A stretch of 22,573 nucleotides of DNA from Ruminococcaceae bacterium UBA3323 (GTDB lineage Bacteria > Bacillota > Clostridia > Oscillospirales > Acutalibacteraceae): contig DESD01000060.1 of the NCBI GenBank assembly GCA_002361935.1, positions 1-22,573 on the forward strand, written 5' to 3'. Numbering within the stretch: position 1 is the first letter of the stretch; the number at the start of each line of letters is the position of its first letter. The notes under the pieces are model-generated. The model saw nothing but the letters and a program-made list of their open reading frames with translations. It ran no database searches and was not told the origin of the DNA. The translations under genes were made by a program, and so were the position numbers. Shown one piece after another: positions 1-7,764 of this stretch.

Positions 1-24
1 GTTCGATTCCGTCCGGAAGCACCA
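1..24 (+). tRNA. 3' end of a tRNA (partial, identity unknown)
   Basis: The window opens inside a tRNA. Bases 2-8 (TTCGATT) form the T loop, 9-13 the 3' side of the T stem, 14-20 (CGGAAGC) the 3' acceptor strand, 21 the discriminator A, and 22-24 an encoded CCA. The anticodon lies outside the window, so the amino acid cannot be assigned. It sits 5 bases before tRNA-Gly and is probably co-transcribed with it. Confidence 0.85.
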
Positions 25-29
25 AATAT

Positions 30-105
30 GCGGATTTAGCTCATCCGGTAGAGCGCCACCTTGCCAAGGTGGAGGTGGCGAGTTCGAGTCTCGTAATCCG
101 CTCCA
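30..105 (+). tRNA. tRNA-Gly (anticodon GCC)
   Basis: Full cloverleaf. The acceptor strands GCGGATT (30-36) and AATCCGC (95-101) pair perfectly, the discriminator is T102, and CCA is encoded at 103-105. The anticodon stem CCACC/GGTGG encloses the loop TTGCCAA, giving anticodon GCC (Gly). The T loop TTCGAGT is normal. It is the middle member of a three-tRNA cluster. Confidence 0.97.
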
Positions 106-107
106 TC

Positions 108-131
108 GGGCACTATAAATCAGTAGTGCCC
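108..131 (+). repeat. 8-bp hairpin between tRNA-Gly and tRNA-Cys
   Basis: GGGCACTA (108-115) and TAGTGCCC (124-131) are perfect inverted repeats around an 8-base loop. Only ATTATATTA follows, with no T-run, so it is a poor intrinsic terminator. It may be a processing signal in the polycistronic tRNA precursor, or a weak attenuator that changes the Gly:Cys tRNA ratio. Confidence 0.6.
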
Positions 132-140
132 ATTATATTA

Positions 141-214
141 GGCGCCATAGCCAAGTGGTAAGGCAGAGCTCTGCAAAAGCTTTATCCCCAGTTCAAATCT
201 GGGTGGTGCCTCCA
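141..214 (+). tRNA. tRNA-Cys (anticodon GCA)
   Basis: Acceptor strands GGCGCCA (141-147) and TGGTGCC (204-210) pair with one G-U. The anticodon loop CTGCAAA gives GCA (Cys). The T arm is CCCCA-GTTCAAATC-TGGGT, the discriminator T211, and CCA is encoded at 212-214. It is the last gene of the cluster and is followed directly by a terminator. Confidence 0.97.
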
Positions 215-261
215 AACATAAAAAAGGTTAAGTTATTACAACTTAACCTTTTTTTATGTTT
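214..261 (+). terminator. Terminator of the tRNA cluster
   Basis: A 21-base arm (214-234, with an A6 tract) pairs with 240-261 around a 5-base loop, with one bulged T. The 3' arm contains a T7 run (249-255) after AACTTAACC. The A-tract and T-tract symmetry means it could work in both directions. It closes the tRNA operon. Confidence 0.85.
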
Positions 262-502
262 ACAGTATTATAAAGTTTATAAAAATCATCAGAATACAGT
301 TTTGAAATCCACAAGAGCACGACACATTCTTTTTGTTTTGTGCTCAGCGCGAATATATCTTCAATGTTTTTTTGTTTCAAGCGAACTATAAAGCAGGTCA
401 TAGCTTTTAGGCTTCAATAAGCCTTGTCAGCTAAATAAAACAGCGAATCGTAATCTTTTATGCTAAAAAACTTGTTTTTTTCTGTTTAAGAAGGGCTAAT
501 AA
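262..502. other. Gene-free spacer, tRNA terminator to promoter
   Basis: No reading frame here has a ribosome-binding site or recognisable protein. Short open frames run over the tRNA and its terminator and are chance. The only structure seen is a small hairpin, AGGCTT-CAAT-AAGCCT (409-424), with no T-run. No riboswitch-like or T-box-like pattern was seen. Confidence 0.6.
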
Positions 503-531
503 TTGACAAATTTATATGGGAATGCTATAAT
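503..531 (+). promoter_or_regulatory. Consensus SigA promoter for the cytidylyltransferase gene
   Basis: TTGACA (503-508), a 17-base spacer, then TATAAT (526-531). The bases TGC directly before the -10 also give an extended -10. Both hexamers match the housekeeping consensus exactly. The expected start near 538 leaves a leader of about 89 bases before the ATG at 627. Confidence 0.92.
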
Positions 532-626
532 TAATCTGTACTTAAAGTATGCTTTTAATCATAAAAGATACAGCTTTATTTTTTATGACAATTAAATATG
601 TAATAAGGTTAGGAGAGGCAAAATTT

Positions 627-1355
627 ATGAATATTGGGGTTATTTTTGCCGGTGGTGTGGGCTCACGTATGAAGTCCACCGATAAACCAAAGCAATTCCT
701 TATGGTGCATGGCAAACCAATCATTGTTCATACAATTGAAATCTTTCAGCAGCATTCCGAAATTGACGGAATTATTGTTGTTTGTGTTGAAGGTTGGCTG
801 GATTATATGGAGGAGCTTAAACAGAATTATCGTTTAAGCAAAATCGGAAAAATCGTTTCCGGCGGTGAAACAGGGCAGCTTTCCATTTTTAACGGCTTAA
901 AGGCTGCTGCAGAGGTTTATGGAGTTGACAATAATATTGTTCTTATTCATGACGGTGTTCGACCGCTTATAAGCGAAAGCACAATCAGCGATAATATTGC
1001 TGCTGTAAAAAAGTACGGTTCCGCAATTACAACTGTACCTGCTCAGGAAACTGTTATTGTTATTAATGAAAAGGATCAGGTGGATGGTATAATCAATCGT
1101 GACAGTGCCAGAATAGCTAGAGCACCTCAGAGCTTCTATCTTAAAGAAATTTTAGAAGTGCAGGAAAAGGCTATTGCAAGCGGCATTACGAATATGACAG
1201 ATTCCTGCACTTTGATGATGAACTTTAATAAAAAACTCTTCATTATTCCGGGAGAAAAAAACAACATTAAAATTACCACACCGGAAGATTTTTATACATT
1301 CAGGGCATTGTCCGATGCAAAGGAAAATCAACAGCTTGATTTAAGCGCAAAATAA
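627..1355 (+). CDS. ispD/tarI: IspD/TarI family cytidylyltransferase
   Basis: A 242-residue nucleotidyltransferase that would join CTP and a polyol phosphate to make a CDP-polyol: CDP-methylerythritol if IspD, CDP-ribitol or a relative if TarI. Visible motifs are the nucleotide-binding loop FAGGVGSRM (7-15), PKQF (21-24), HDGVRP (108-113), the APQSF region (166-170), TD (191-192) and NIKITTPEDF (213-222). The GG and GSRM form of the first loop resembles TarI more than the classical IspD AAGxGxRM, and the next genes are teichoic-acid-type transferases, so TarI-like function is favoured by inference. The start at 627 is preferred over an in-frame ATG at 549 because AGGAGAGG (611-618) precedes it. 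The family call is firm; the substrate is open. Confidence 0.93.
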   Translation: MNIGVIFAGGVGSRMKSTDKPKQFLMVHGKPIIVHTIEIFQQHSEIDGIIVVCVEGWLDYMEELKQNYRLSKIGKIVSGGETGQLSIFNGLKAAAEVYGVDNNIVLIHDGVRPLISESTISDNIAAVKKYGSAITTVPAQETVIVINEKDQVDGIINRDSARIARAPQSFYLKEILEVQEKAIASGITNMTDSCTLMMNFNKKLFIIPGEKNNIKITTPEDFYTFRALSDAKENQQLDLSAK

Positions 1356-1368
1356 TATATACACAATC

Positions 1369-1396
1369 AGCCACATGTTAATCATGTGGCTTTTTT
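1369..1396 (+). terminator. Terminator after the cytidylyltransferase gene
   Basis: The perfect 9-bp stem AGCCACATG (1369-1377) / CATGTGGCT (1383-1391) has a 5-base loop and ends in a T-run to 1396. It begins 13 bases after the stop codon. Confidence 0.9.
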
Positions 1397-1400
1397 ATTG

Positions 1401-1432
1401 CAAAAAAGCAGACATCATAATAGATGTCCGCT
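1401..1432 (-). terminator. Terminator of the minus-strand glycopolymer operon
   Basis: Read on the minus strand, AGCGGACATC (1432-1423) pairs with GATGTCTGCT (1416-1407) with one G-U, followed by a six-T run (1407-1402). The G-U is favourable only in the minus-strand RNA, which fits termination of the converging operon. It stands back to back with the terminator at 1369-1396. Confidence 0.85.
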
Positions 1433-1457
1433 TTAATAATTATAAGTAGGGGAGTGG

Positions 1458-2516
1458 TTACTCGTTTTTCATACTTGCAACAAGGCGTTTAAACATTTCC
1501 TCAAGTGAAACATTGGCTTTCCATCCAAGTCCTTCAAGCTTGCCGCTGTCAAGTCGTATAATCATTTCCGGATTATATCCAAAGGAAGCAATGTTTTCCG
1601 GAATATCAATTTTAACTTCAATACCCGAATCCTTAAAGGTATCGCATACCAGCTGCGCCATTTCCTTTATGGAGCAGGCAGTATTCATATTCGTAACATT
1701 ATATGCTTCGCCGCTTTTGCCTTTAAGAAGAATATAGGTTATTGCAGAAACTGCATCTGTTGTATAGCAATAACTGCGAACGGTATTGCCCTGCGTATGA
1801 AGAACAATATCCTTTTTTTCAATTGCGCATCTTGCAAATTCGGCAAACACTCTTCCATCATTATATTCAACGCCTGCGCCGAAGGTCTGAGAAAGCCTTG
1901 CGATTTTAACAGGAACATTATACTCACTTGCATAGGAACAGCAAAGGCACTCAACCATTCTTTTGCCCTCGCTGTAGCTGCTTCTGACATTCAGCTGATC
2001 AATATAGCCATAATCACTTTCGCTGATAAGGCCTGCATTTTCGCTTGGTGTTCCATAAACCTCAAGAGAAGAAAGATAAACAAATCCTTCAACCTTTTTT
2101 TCCTTGGCAAATTCAAGCACGGAAACAGTACCGTCAATAGCGGTTTTGATTGTTTCAACAGGATGCTCAACAAAATATTTTGAGCTTGTTGCACTTGCAC
2201 CATGAATAATATAGTCTACATTGCCGTTATATTCGATTTTTGCATGAATATCACCTACAACAAACTCAATATCCGGAATATCTCCGAATACCTTTTCAGC
2301 CTTTTCAGCGCTTCTTACAAAGGCAACAATTTTGATAGCCGAACCTTTTTTTCTGTTGCAGCATGCTAAGGATTTGATAAACTGAGATCCAATTAAACCT
2401 GTAGCGCCTGTAACAAACACGGTTTTTCCGCTAAGCGCTTCAAAAGGAGTATTGCTTTCAACAATTTCATCAAAGTCTTTTTGTAAAACTATATTATTTG
2501 GGCTTTCCATTATCAT
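1458..2516 (-). CDS. NAD-dependent epimerase/dehydratase (extended SDR)
   Basis: A 352-residue extended short-chain dehydrogenase/reductase of the nucleotide-sugar epimerase or dehydratase type. The Rossmann dinucleotide motif TGATGLIG lies at 36-43, the catalytic serine region YLSSLEVYG at 147-155, and the YxxxK pair at Y181/K185. Family knowledge predicts NAD-linked epimerisation or dehydration of a sugar nucleotide; the substrate is not readable. The start at 2516 is chosen over an upstream GTG at 2534 because GGAGA (2527-2523) sits 6 bases before this ATG. It begins one base after the stop of the upstream transferase gene (TGA-A-ATG), implying coupled translation. It is the last gene of a three-gene operon and probably makes a precursor for the same surface polymer. 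Confidence 0.9.
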   Translation of the reverse strand: MIMESPNNIVLQKDFDEIVESNTPFEALSGKTVFVTGATGLIGSQFIKSLACCNRKKGSAIKIVAFVRSAEKAEKVFGDIPDIEFVVGDIHAKIEYNGNVDYIIHGASATSSKYFVEHPVETIKTAIDGTVSVLEFAKEKKVEGFVYLSSLEVYGTPSENAGLISESDYGYIDQLNVRSSYSEGKRMVECLCCSYASEYNVPVKIARLSQTFGAGVEYNDGRVFAEFARCAIEKKDIVLHTQGNTVRSYCYTTDAVSAITYILLKGKSGEAYNVTNMNTACSIKEMAQLVCDTFKDSGIEVKIDIPENIASFGYNPEMIIRLDSGKLEGLGWKANVSLEEMFKRLVASMKNE

Positions 2517-2517
2517 T

Positions 2518-3864
2518 TCAATTCTCCGATTCACTGTTTTTTATAATTTCTTTAACATAGTCAACAATTCTTTCCGCTGCATGTCCGTCTTCCTTGCTTC
2601 CTCTGGCAGCTAAGAATTCTTCTCTTTTTTCCTGATATTCATCATCATCAAAATTAAGGACGTTTTCAATCATTTCACTATTATTTGTAGCAATAGGGAA
2701 TGGTGTTTCCTCAAGCGGATAATAAAATCCTCTTAAATTATTATATTTTTCAAGGTCTGTGGCATATATAAAACCTGGCTTTCCGGTAAGAACAAAATCG
2801 CAAATCCAGCTTGAATAATCGGTAATACCGATATCGGCAATCAGCATAAGCTCCTGCATATCCGGATACGATGTAACATTAACAACATTTTTAACCTTTT
2901 TGTTCTTCGTTCTTTTATCTTTAAAATGGAAACGTTTAAATATTTTCCATTCTCCGCCGTATTTTTCACGCAAAGCCTCAAGCAGTTTTTTATAATTAAT
3001 ATCAGCGAAATCCTGACTCTTATCATCCCTGAAGGTTGGTGCATAAAGACAAACGTGTGTATCCTGAACACTGTCCACCAATGTGCCTTTTTCAAATGAG
3101 AGATTGTATCTTTTAAAAATCTTTTCCTTTAATTCAGCCTTATCTGTATCATCAAATAGAATATCGTTTCTTGCATGCCCAAATTCAAAAATTTCATTTT
3201 TGGGAAAATATGTTTCACGGAAAACCTGTGTTTCAAATGTACTGTTTGAAATGCAGCAATCAACATTTTTGCCGCATAGTTTTGCTTTTCTTAACCAGTG
3301 CCTGTCCTTAATATCCTCCTTAGAAATTCTCTTTAAGCCCATTGAACCATGCCATGTTTCAACATAAATTTGATTTTTTTTCTTTGGTATATACTTCCAA
3401 ACACAGCACAATGCGTTATCAAACCAAACTTTTGAGCTGGCAAGTGCTTTAAAATATTTAAATGAGTATCTTTCAACAAGCTCTACTTCATCGGGGATAC
3501 CGTCTTTTTTTCTTTTTTTAATCTGATCTTTGGTAACACCCCAATAAATCTCAACGGGAACTTCCTGTTTAATTAATTCTTTGGTGATATATTTTTGGTT
3601 GCAGTTATAAACACCATTAAAGGTAGTAAAAAACAATCTGTTCGGAACAACCTCAACTTTTCTGCTGTAGATTCTTCTTGTTAATTCACCGATACCCTTA
3701 TCCATTTTCTTTCTGAGCCCTTCAAAAAATCCCGGAATACCTTTGCGGAAAAAATTGCAGAAATTCTTTTTGAAATTTTTTCTTGCCTTTTTGAATCTTT
3801 TTTTTGAATTAACTAAAATTTTACCTTCAATGAGTTCGCGTTTGAACCTTGTTGTTTTTTTCAT
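2518..3864 (-). CDS. CDP-glycerol glycerophosphotransferase family protein (TagF-like) 1
   Basis: A 448-residue member of the Glyphos_transf family (PF04464), which transfers glycerol- or ribitol-phosphate from the CDP-activated form to a growing teichoic-acid-like chain at the inner membrane face. Visible motifs are TWHGSMGLK (170-178), GHARNDILF (229-237), YAPTFRD (274-280), KRFHFKD (310-316) and ITDYSSWICD (347-356). The two conserved histidine regions are therefore present (H172, H314). The first 65 residues are very basic with amphipathic stretches and no signal peptide, suiting peripheral membrane binding. TCTCCTCCT at 3873-3881 gives an AGGAGGAGA site before the ATG. It lies 44 bases downstream of a second, longer family member. 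Whether it is a primase or a polymerase, and its donor, cannot be told from sequence. Confidence 0.92.
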   Translation of the reverse strand: MKKTTRFKRELIEGKILVNSKKRFKKARKNFKKNFCNFFRKGIPGFFEGLRKKMDKGIGELTRRIYSRKVEVVPNRLFFTTFNGVYNCNQKYITKELIKQEVPVEIYWGVTKDQIKKRKKDGIPDEVELVERYSFKYFKALASSKVWFDNALCCVWKYIPKKKNQIYVETWHGSMGLKRISKEDIKDRHWLRKAKLCGKNVDCCISNSTFETQVFRETYFPKNEIFEFGHARNDILFDDTDKAELKEKIFKRYNLSFEKGTLVDSVQDTHVCLYAPTFRDDKSQDFADINYKKLLEALREKYGGEWKIFKRFHFKDKRTKNKKVKNVVNVTSYPDMQELMLIADIGITDYSSWICDFVLTGKPGFIYATDLEKYNNLRGFYYPLEETPFPIATNNSEMIENVLNFDDDEYQEKREEFLAARGSKEDGHAAERIVDYVKEIIKNSESEN

Positions 3865-3908
3865 TTATTATTTCTCCTCCTAAAAAGGTTAAAATCAGTT
3901 TTAGATAA

Positions 3909-5675
3909 TTATTTCTGAAAATCAAGGCTTGCCGTTCGCCTTACTTCATCAAATTTTAACTGCAGATTTTTTTTCATATTTTTCGGAATATTACCAAGAA
4001 TCAGCCAATCAATTACACGATCGCTTGCATGCGTATCAATGTAATCAAAATGATGATCAACATATTCGGCAACCTTTTCCTGTTCAAAGTCCTTTCTTTT
4101 AATTGCTGAAAGCAGCTCATCAAAAGTGTGAACGATTTTTCCCGGAGCAGCAAGCTCATAATCTCTGTGAAAGCCTCTTGAAAATGAATACTGAATTTCA
4201 TCATATGCAAAAAATAGCATTGGTTTATTCATAAGTGAATATTCAAAAATAGAAGATGAATAATCAGTTATAAGCAAATCAGTAATGTAAAACAAATCAT
4301 TTATATTGGAATACTTTGCAACATCAATAAATTTATCTGAATATTTTTCTTCAATCGGAACCGGCTCTGAAATCCAGGGATGAACTTTAAATAACACAAC
4401 ATATTCATCACCGCAAACATCATAAAGCCTTTCAAAATCAATTATATTATAAGGATAATAGGCATTTTTCTTATTCTTACCTCTGTAAGTAGGGGCAAAC
4501 AAAATAACTTTTTTATTTTTACAGACCGGAATTTCTTTATAAAGTAATTCCGTTTTCATTTTCCTGTTTTGTTCATTTAGAAACTCATCAATTCTGGGCA
4601 TACCTGTTGGCAAAACCTGCTCTTTATTGATTCCCCAAACCTCAGAGAAAAAATGGGCAATTTTTTCAGACCCGGCAATACCGTATTTATACTGCCTGTG
4701 ACAGGAGTAGGGATTTGGAGAGCCTGTATTTCCCCAACGGCTGTAGCCTGAAGATTTAAAGCCTGCGCCCGCATGCCAAAGCTGAATAACTGCTGTATCT
4801 TTTTTTAATACAAGCCAATCAAAAACAGGCACATAATCATCAAGAATTATCATTGAACTTTTTGAAAGCTTGTTAACAAATTTTATCCAGCTTAAATTGC
4901 TCTGTTTTTCAGAAGCAGAGGAGCGGAACGAAAACAGAATTTTAAACTGCTTATCCAGCTTTCTTTCAACAATTCTGTTATACACAGCCAATTGATTAGA
5001 GGAAATCTGTGTATTCTGTTCACTCATAAAAAGAATAACGCTTTTTTTATGAGAATGCAGAAAATAAAGTAAGTTATATAAATTGATTATAAAAAATCTT
5101 TTTACGGTTTTTCGGAAATGTTTTTTTATTTTACGGCTGACTCTATTTATGAGTGAGCCTTTATTTTTTGCTTTTTCAGCAGACGGATAACTTAATTCAT
5201 TTGAATACTTATTCTTTTCGGCGGCAGATGCCATAACATACATATAAAAAGGAAGGGAATAATCATTTGTTGTTCCCACATAGAAAATAACGTTATATAC
5301 CTTGGATTGATTGGCATATGGAAACGCTCTTGAGTAATCATTCATTTTATGAACGATTGTAGGGGAAGTCATACAATGTGCAATTTCATTGTCGCCCTGA
5401 CATACTGCTATCGTATAGGTTCCTTTCGGGAGGCAGCGATTATAGCCCGGATTAGTTATATTTAAACACAGTCTGTAAACAGTATCGGAAATTTTATCTG
5501 CATCAAATTTGGCTTTTGCAAAACGATTGCCGTTAAGTGCATAAAAATCAATAGGAATCTGATTATCAAAATTCTTTCGCTTATTAATTTTTACATCTAT
5601 ATAAAGATTAATTCGTTCCCAATATATATTGATAATTTCAGCATCAATTAAAGCTTGATTCACTAAATTATTCAA
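3909..5675 (-). CDS. CDP-glycerol/ribitol phosphotransferase family protein (TagF/TarL-like) 2
   Basis: A 588-residue two-part protein. Residues 1 to about 200 look like a beta-rich N-terminal module ending in a basic segment (178-193). Residues from about 210 are a Glyphos_transf domain with LWHAGAGFK (299-307), LPTGMPRIDEF (355-365), FAPTYRG (393-399), FKVHP (429-433), ITDYSSS (469-475) and GFHRDYE (501-507). The form resembles the longer TarL/TarF-type polymerases more than the shorter downstream gene does. The start is a TTG at 5675: AGAGGAAA (5688-5681) lies just upstream and no ATG is nearby. It is the first gene of the operon, directly behind the promoter at 5738-5766. Two different transferases in a row suggest a linkage or priming step and a polymerising step; which does which is inference. 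Confidence 0.92.
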   Translation of the reverse strand: MNNLVNQALIDAEIINIYWERINLYIDVKINKRKNFDNQIPIDFYALNGNRFAKAKFDADKISDTVYRLCLNITNPGYNRCLPKGTYTIAVCQGDNEIAHCMTSPTIVHKMNDYSRAFPYANQSKVYNVIFYVGTTNDYSLPFYMYVMASAAEKNKYSNELSYPSAEKAKNKGSLINRVSRKIKKHFRKTVKRFFIINLYNLLYFLHSHKKSVILFMSEQNTQISSNQLAVYNRIVERKLDKQFKILFSFRSSASEKQSNLSWIKFVNKLSKSSMIILDDYVPVFDWLVLKKDTAVIQLWHAGAGFKSSGYSRWGNTGSPNPYSCHRQYKYGIAGSEKIAHFFSEVWGINKEQVLPTGMPRIDEFLNEQNRKMKTELLYKEIPVCKNKKVILFAPTYRGKNKKNAYYPYNIIDFERLYDVCGDEYVVLFKVHPWISEPVPIEEKYSDKFIDVAKYSNINDLFYITDLLITDYSSSIFEYSLMNKPMLFFAYDEIQYSFSRGFHRDYELAAPGKIVHTFDELLSAIKRKDFEQEKVAEYVDHHFDYIDTHASDRVIDWLILGNIPKNMKKNLQLKFDEVRRTASLDFQK

Positions 5676-5734
5676 AATACTTTCCTCTATTCAAATAAGT
5701 TTTAAAATTGTCATAACTGAAACGATGTCAATTA

Positions 5735-5755
5735 GATAGTATACTAAATGCTATC
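5735..5755. repeat. Inverted repeat over the operon -10 box (candidate operator)
   Basis: GATAGTAT (5735-5742) and ATGCTATC (5748-5755) match as inverted arms at 7 of 8 positions around a 5-base centre. The element covers the whole -10 hexamer of the glycopolymer promoter. The divergently encoded XRE protein 150 bases away is the obvious candidate ligand. Binding is inferred, not shown. Confidence 0.5.
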
Positions 5756-5766
5756 ATTAAAATCAA
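5738..5766 (-). promoter_or_regulatory. Promoter of the minus-strand glycopolymer operon
   Basis: On the minus strand, TTGATT (5766-5761), 17 bases, then TATACT (5743-5738). Four of six and five of six consensus matches with ideal spacing. The start would fall near 5731, giving a leader of about 55 bases. The -10 box lies inside the inverted repeat 5735-5755. Confidence 0.75.
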
Positions 5767-5905
5767 TACTTTTTTCCATTTTTTAATAAAACCATTAGAC
5801 CTGTAAAATACTAGATATTACCCAGAAACTAAGCCATGTTGTGAGGAGTTACCTAACATCATTTTGTGCTGTGATTCTCTATAATAGTAAAGAGGTGTTG
5901 ATATT

Positions 5906-6166
5906 ATGGAGAATAATAAATTAAATTTCGACAATGACATATACAACACTATCAGAAAAAACATTAAGAAGTACAGAAAAGAAAAAAATATGACTTCTGC
6001 CAGACTTTCTGAGCTTGTTGATTTATCGCATGATTTTATCAGACAAATCGAAAGCGAGAAAACTGCTTATAATTTTTCAGTTGATACTTTCTATAAGATA
6101 TCTGTTGCTTTGGGTGTAAGTTTGGATCAGCTGATACAAAAAGATGACAGTCAGGATATATGCTGA
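5906..6166 (+). CDS. XRE-family (Cro/CI) HTH regulator
   Basis: An 86-residue protein that is almost entirely one Cro/CI helix-turn-helix. The HTH spans roughly 13-73, with the first helices around IRKNIKKYRKEKNMT, the recognition part around LSELVDLSHDFIRQIESEK (36-54), and the closing LGVSLDQLI (69-77). It has no dimerisation or ligand domain. AGAGGTG (5891-5897) precedes the ATG. A TATAAT at 5880-5885 has no good -35 partner and would put the transcript start at the ribosome-binding site, so the promoter is uncertain. The gene lies head to head with the glycopolymer operon and 53 bases before the DUF6270-like gene with no terminator between, so it probably controls one or both. Confidence 0.88.
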   Translation: MENNKLNFDNDIYNTIRKNIKKYRKEKNMTSARLSELVDLSHDFIRQIESEKTAYNFSVDTFYKISVALGVSLDQLIQKDDSQDIC

Positions 6167-6219
6167 TAATTCTTTTGTTTACGGATGTTTTTATCTAATA
6201 AGTTTAAAAGGAGAAACAA

Positions 6220-7749
6220 ATGGCTAGTTTCAATATTTACGGCTGCTGCATATGCAGAGATTTATTCGGTTTTGTTCCCTACAATACACATGAAGTGATA
6301 CATTTTATGCAGTCTTCATCTCCGATAACAAATTTTGTTTATCCTGATAAGCCGTCCACACCCATGACCGAAGAGGATTTAAAGGATGTCCCTAGCCCTA
6401 ATTTTAGAAAAAGATGTATCATGAATGATTACAACAAAACTCTTTTGGATTGTTTTGTTGAAAAATCGGATTTCTTTATTACGGATTTAATCGACATCGT
6501 CAACACCAATTTGGCTAAAGAAACAGACAGCGAAGGAAATGAGCATTATTTTACACATTCAAAATGGTTCAGAGATGCTTATGACAGCGGACTGAAAAAC
6601 TTTTTTGAAAATAAAACCGTAACCCCTTTACATAGGCTCAGAATCATTGAAGAGGTTGGTCTTGAAATAATCATAGAACGGTATATTCATTGGCTTACTG
6701 TTGAAAAACAGTATAATGAAAATCAAGTTATCCTTATTGAAAACAGGCGTACTCCGTTTTATTTTGACGGAAAAGAAATGCGTATGTTTGAGCCTTTTTT
6801 AAGAGATAAATCAAATAAATTATTAGAAAAAGCCTGCAGAATATTCAAAGAAAAATGCCCCGGCTGTCACGTTATTAAAATGCCAAACAGCGTTTATTCC
6901 GTCATGAATCATCCATGGGGATTAACCGATTTGCATTTTTGCTATGAATATTATGAATACCTGTATAAATGCATTGATTTGATTGCAAGCAATCAGGATT
7001 GTAAAAATGAGCTGGATGAATTGTTTTATGATTATTCAAACCTGATGATAAAAAAGAGCATCAAAGAGGATGCCGGAAGCAATTTATTAAAGGGTAGCTT
7101 TTCTTTTGATTGTTCTAATTGCTTTATTGCAAAAAAGGGGTCTGTTATATATGCAGATTCAAATGGAACTAAAACCGATAAGAAATTAAATAATTATACT
7201 CTTGTAAATGATTATGAGTTTCCTTATTCAAAAATTTTCGGCGGTTATGTTGATGTTGATGCATGCGCCAAAGGCGCTTACGGCGATGCACAGATTTTCG
7301 GCGAATACTGGAAAACGGTTAATATCACCACCTGTGCTGTTGAAAAAAATAATTCCATTGTATTATGCCATAACGGCAGTCCGTCAAAAGCCCATATGAA
7401 TATCATTCAGACAATAGAAGATTCTGATGATTTATATGATAAAACCGTAACCCTTTCCGTTTGGGCAAGAGTGCTTGAGCATGGAGAAGATAAGCGGGGC
7501 GGAGTTGTTGCATTCATTAACGGAAATTCCTATAACAAAGGAAAATTTTATGCAGCTAAGGAATTCAACAATAAAAAATGGCAGCAAATTGTTTTAACAG
7601 CAACACTTCCCGATAAAGAAAACTTTAACGGTCTTACCATATGCTTAAGAGCAAATGCAGGAGCAGGGGAAAAACCAATAAATGCAATCGTTGAATTCAG
7701 CAGACCGAAGCTTGAAATCGGCTCTGTACCAACCAATTACGAAGAATAA
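6220..7749 (+). CDS. DUF6270-like protein with C-terminal carbohydrate-binding-like domain
   Basis: A 509-residue protein in two parts. The N-terminal ~270 residues resemble DUF6270, an SGNH-hydrolase-like family often found in polysaccharide loci: the opening FNIYGCCICRD (4-14) corresponds to the family's GSC-x-x-RD start, and NHPWGLTDLHF (230-240) gives the late D/H block. Here the residue after G8 is cysteine, not the expected serine, which is odd if this is an SGNH nucleophile. Residues from about 288 to 509 look like a beta-sandwich (jelly-roll) carbohydrate-binding module ending in KLEIGSVPTNYEE, a phrase common in phage tail-fibre and CBM-like domains. There is no signal peptide. AAAGGAGA (6207-6214) supports the start. 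It is likely co-transcribed with the XRE gene. A role in modifying or recognising the neighbouring polymer is inference. Confidence 0.75.
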   Translation: MASFNIYGCCICRDLFGFVPYNTHEVIHFMQSSSPITNFVYPDKPSTPMTEEDLKDVPSPNFRKRCIMNDYNKTLLDCFVEKSDFFITDLIDIVNTNLAKETDSEGNEHYFTHSKWFRDAYDSGLKNFFENKTVTPLHRLRIIEEVGLEIIIERYIHWLTVEKQYNENQVILIENRRTPFYFDGKEMRMFEPFLRDKSNKLLEKACRIFKEKCPGCHVIKMPNSVYSVMNHPWGLTDLHFCYEYYEYLYKCIDLIASNQDCKNELDELFYDYSNLMIKKSIKEDAGSNLLKGSFSFDCSNCFIAKKGSVIYADSNGTKTDKKLNNYTLVNDYEFPYSKIFGGYVDVDACAKGAYGDAQIFGEYWKTVNITTCAVEKNNSIVLCHNGSPSKAHMNIIQTIEDSDDLYDKTVTLSVWARVLEHGEDKRGGVVAFINGNSYNKGKFYAAKEFNNKKWQQIVLTATLPDKENFNGLTICLRANAGAGEKPINAIVEFSRPKLEIGSVPTNYEE

Positions 7750-7764
7750 TCAATACTATACTAA

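Noticed and set aside
155..391. 78-codon open frame on the plus strand
   Set aside because: It begins inside tRNA-Cys, runs through the terminator, has no ribosome-binding site and no protein-like features.
5880..5885. TATAAT as the XRE gene promoter
   Set aside because: No acceptable -35 at 16-18 bases and the start would fall on the ribosome-binding site; kept only as a note.
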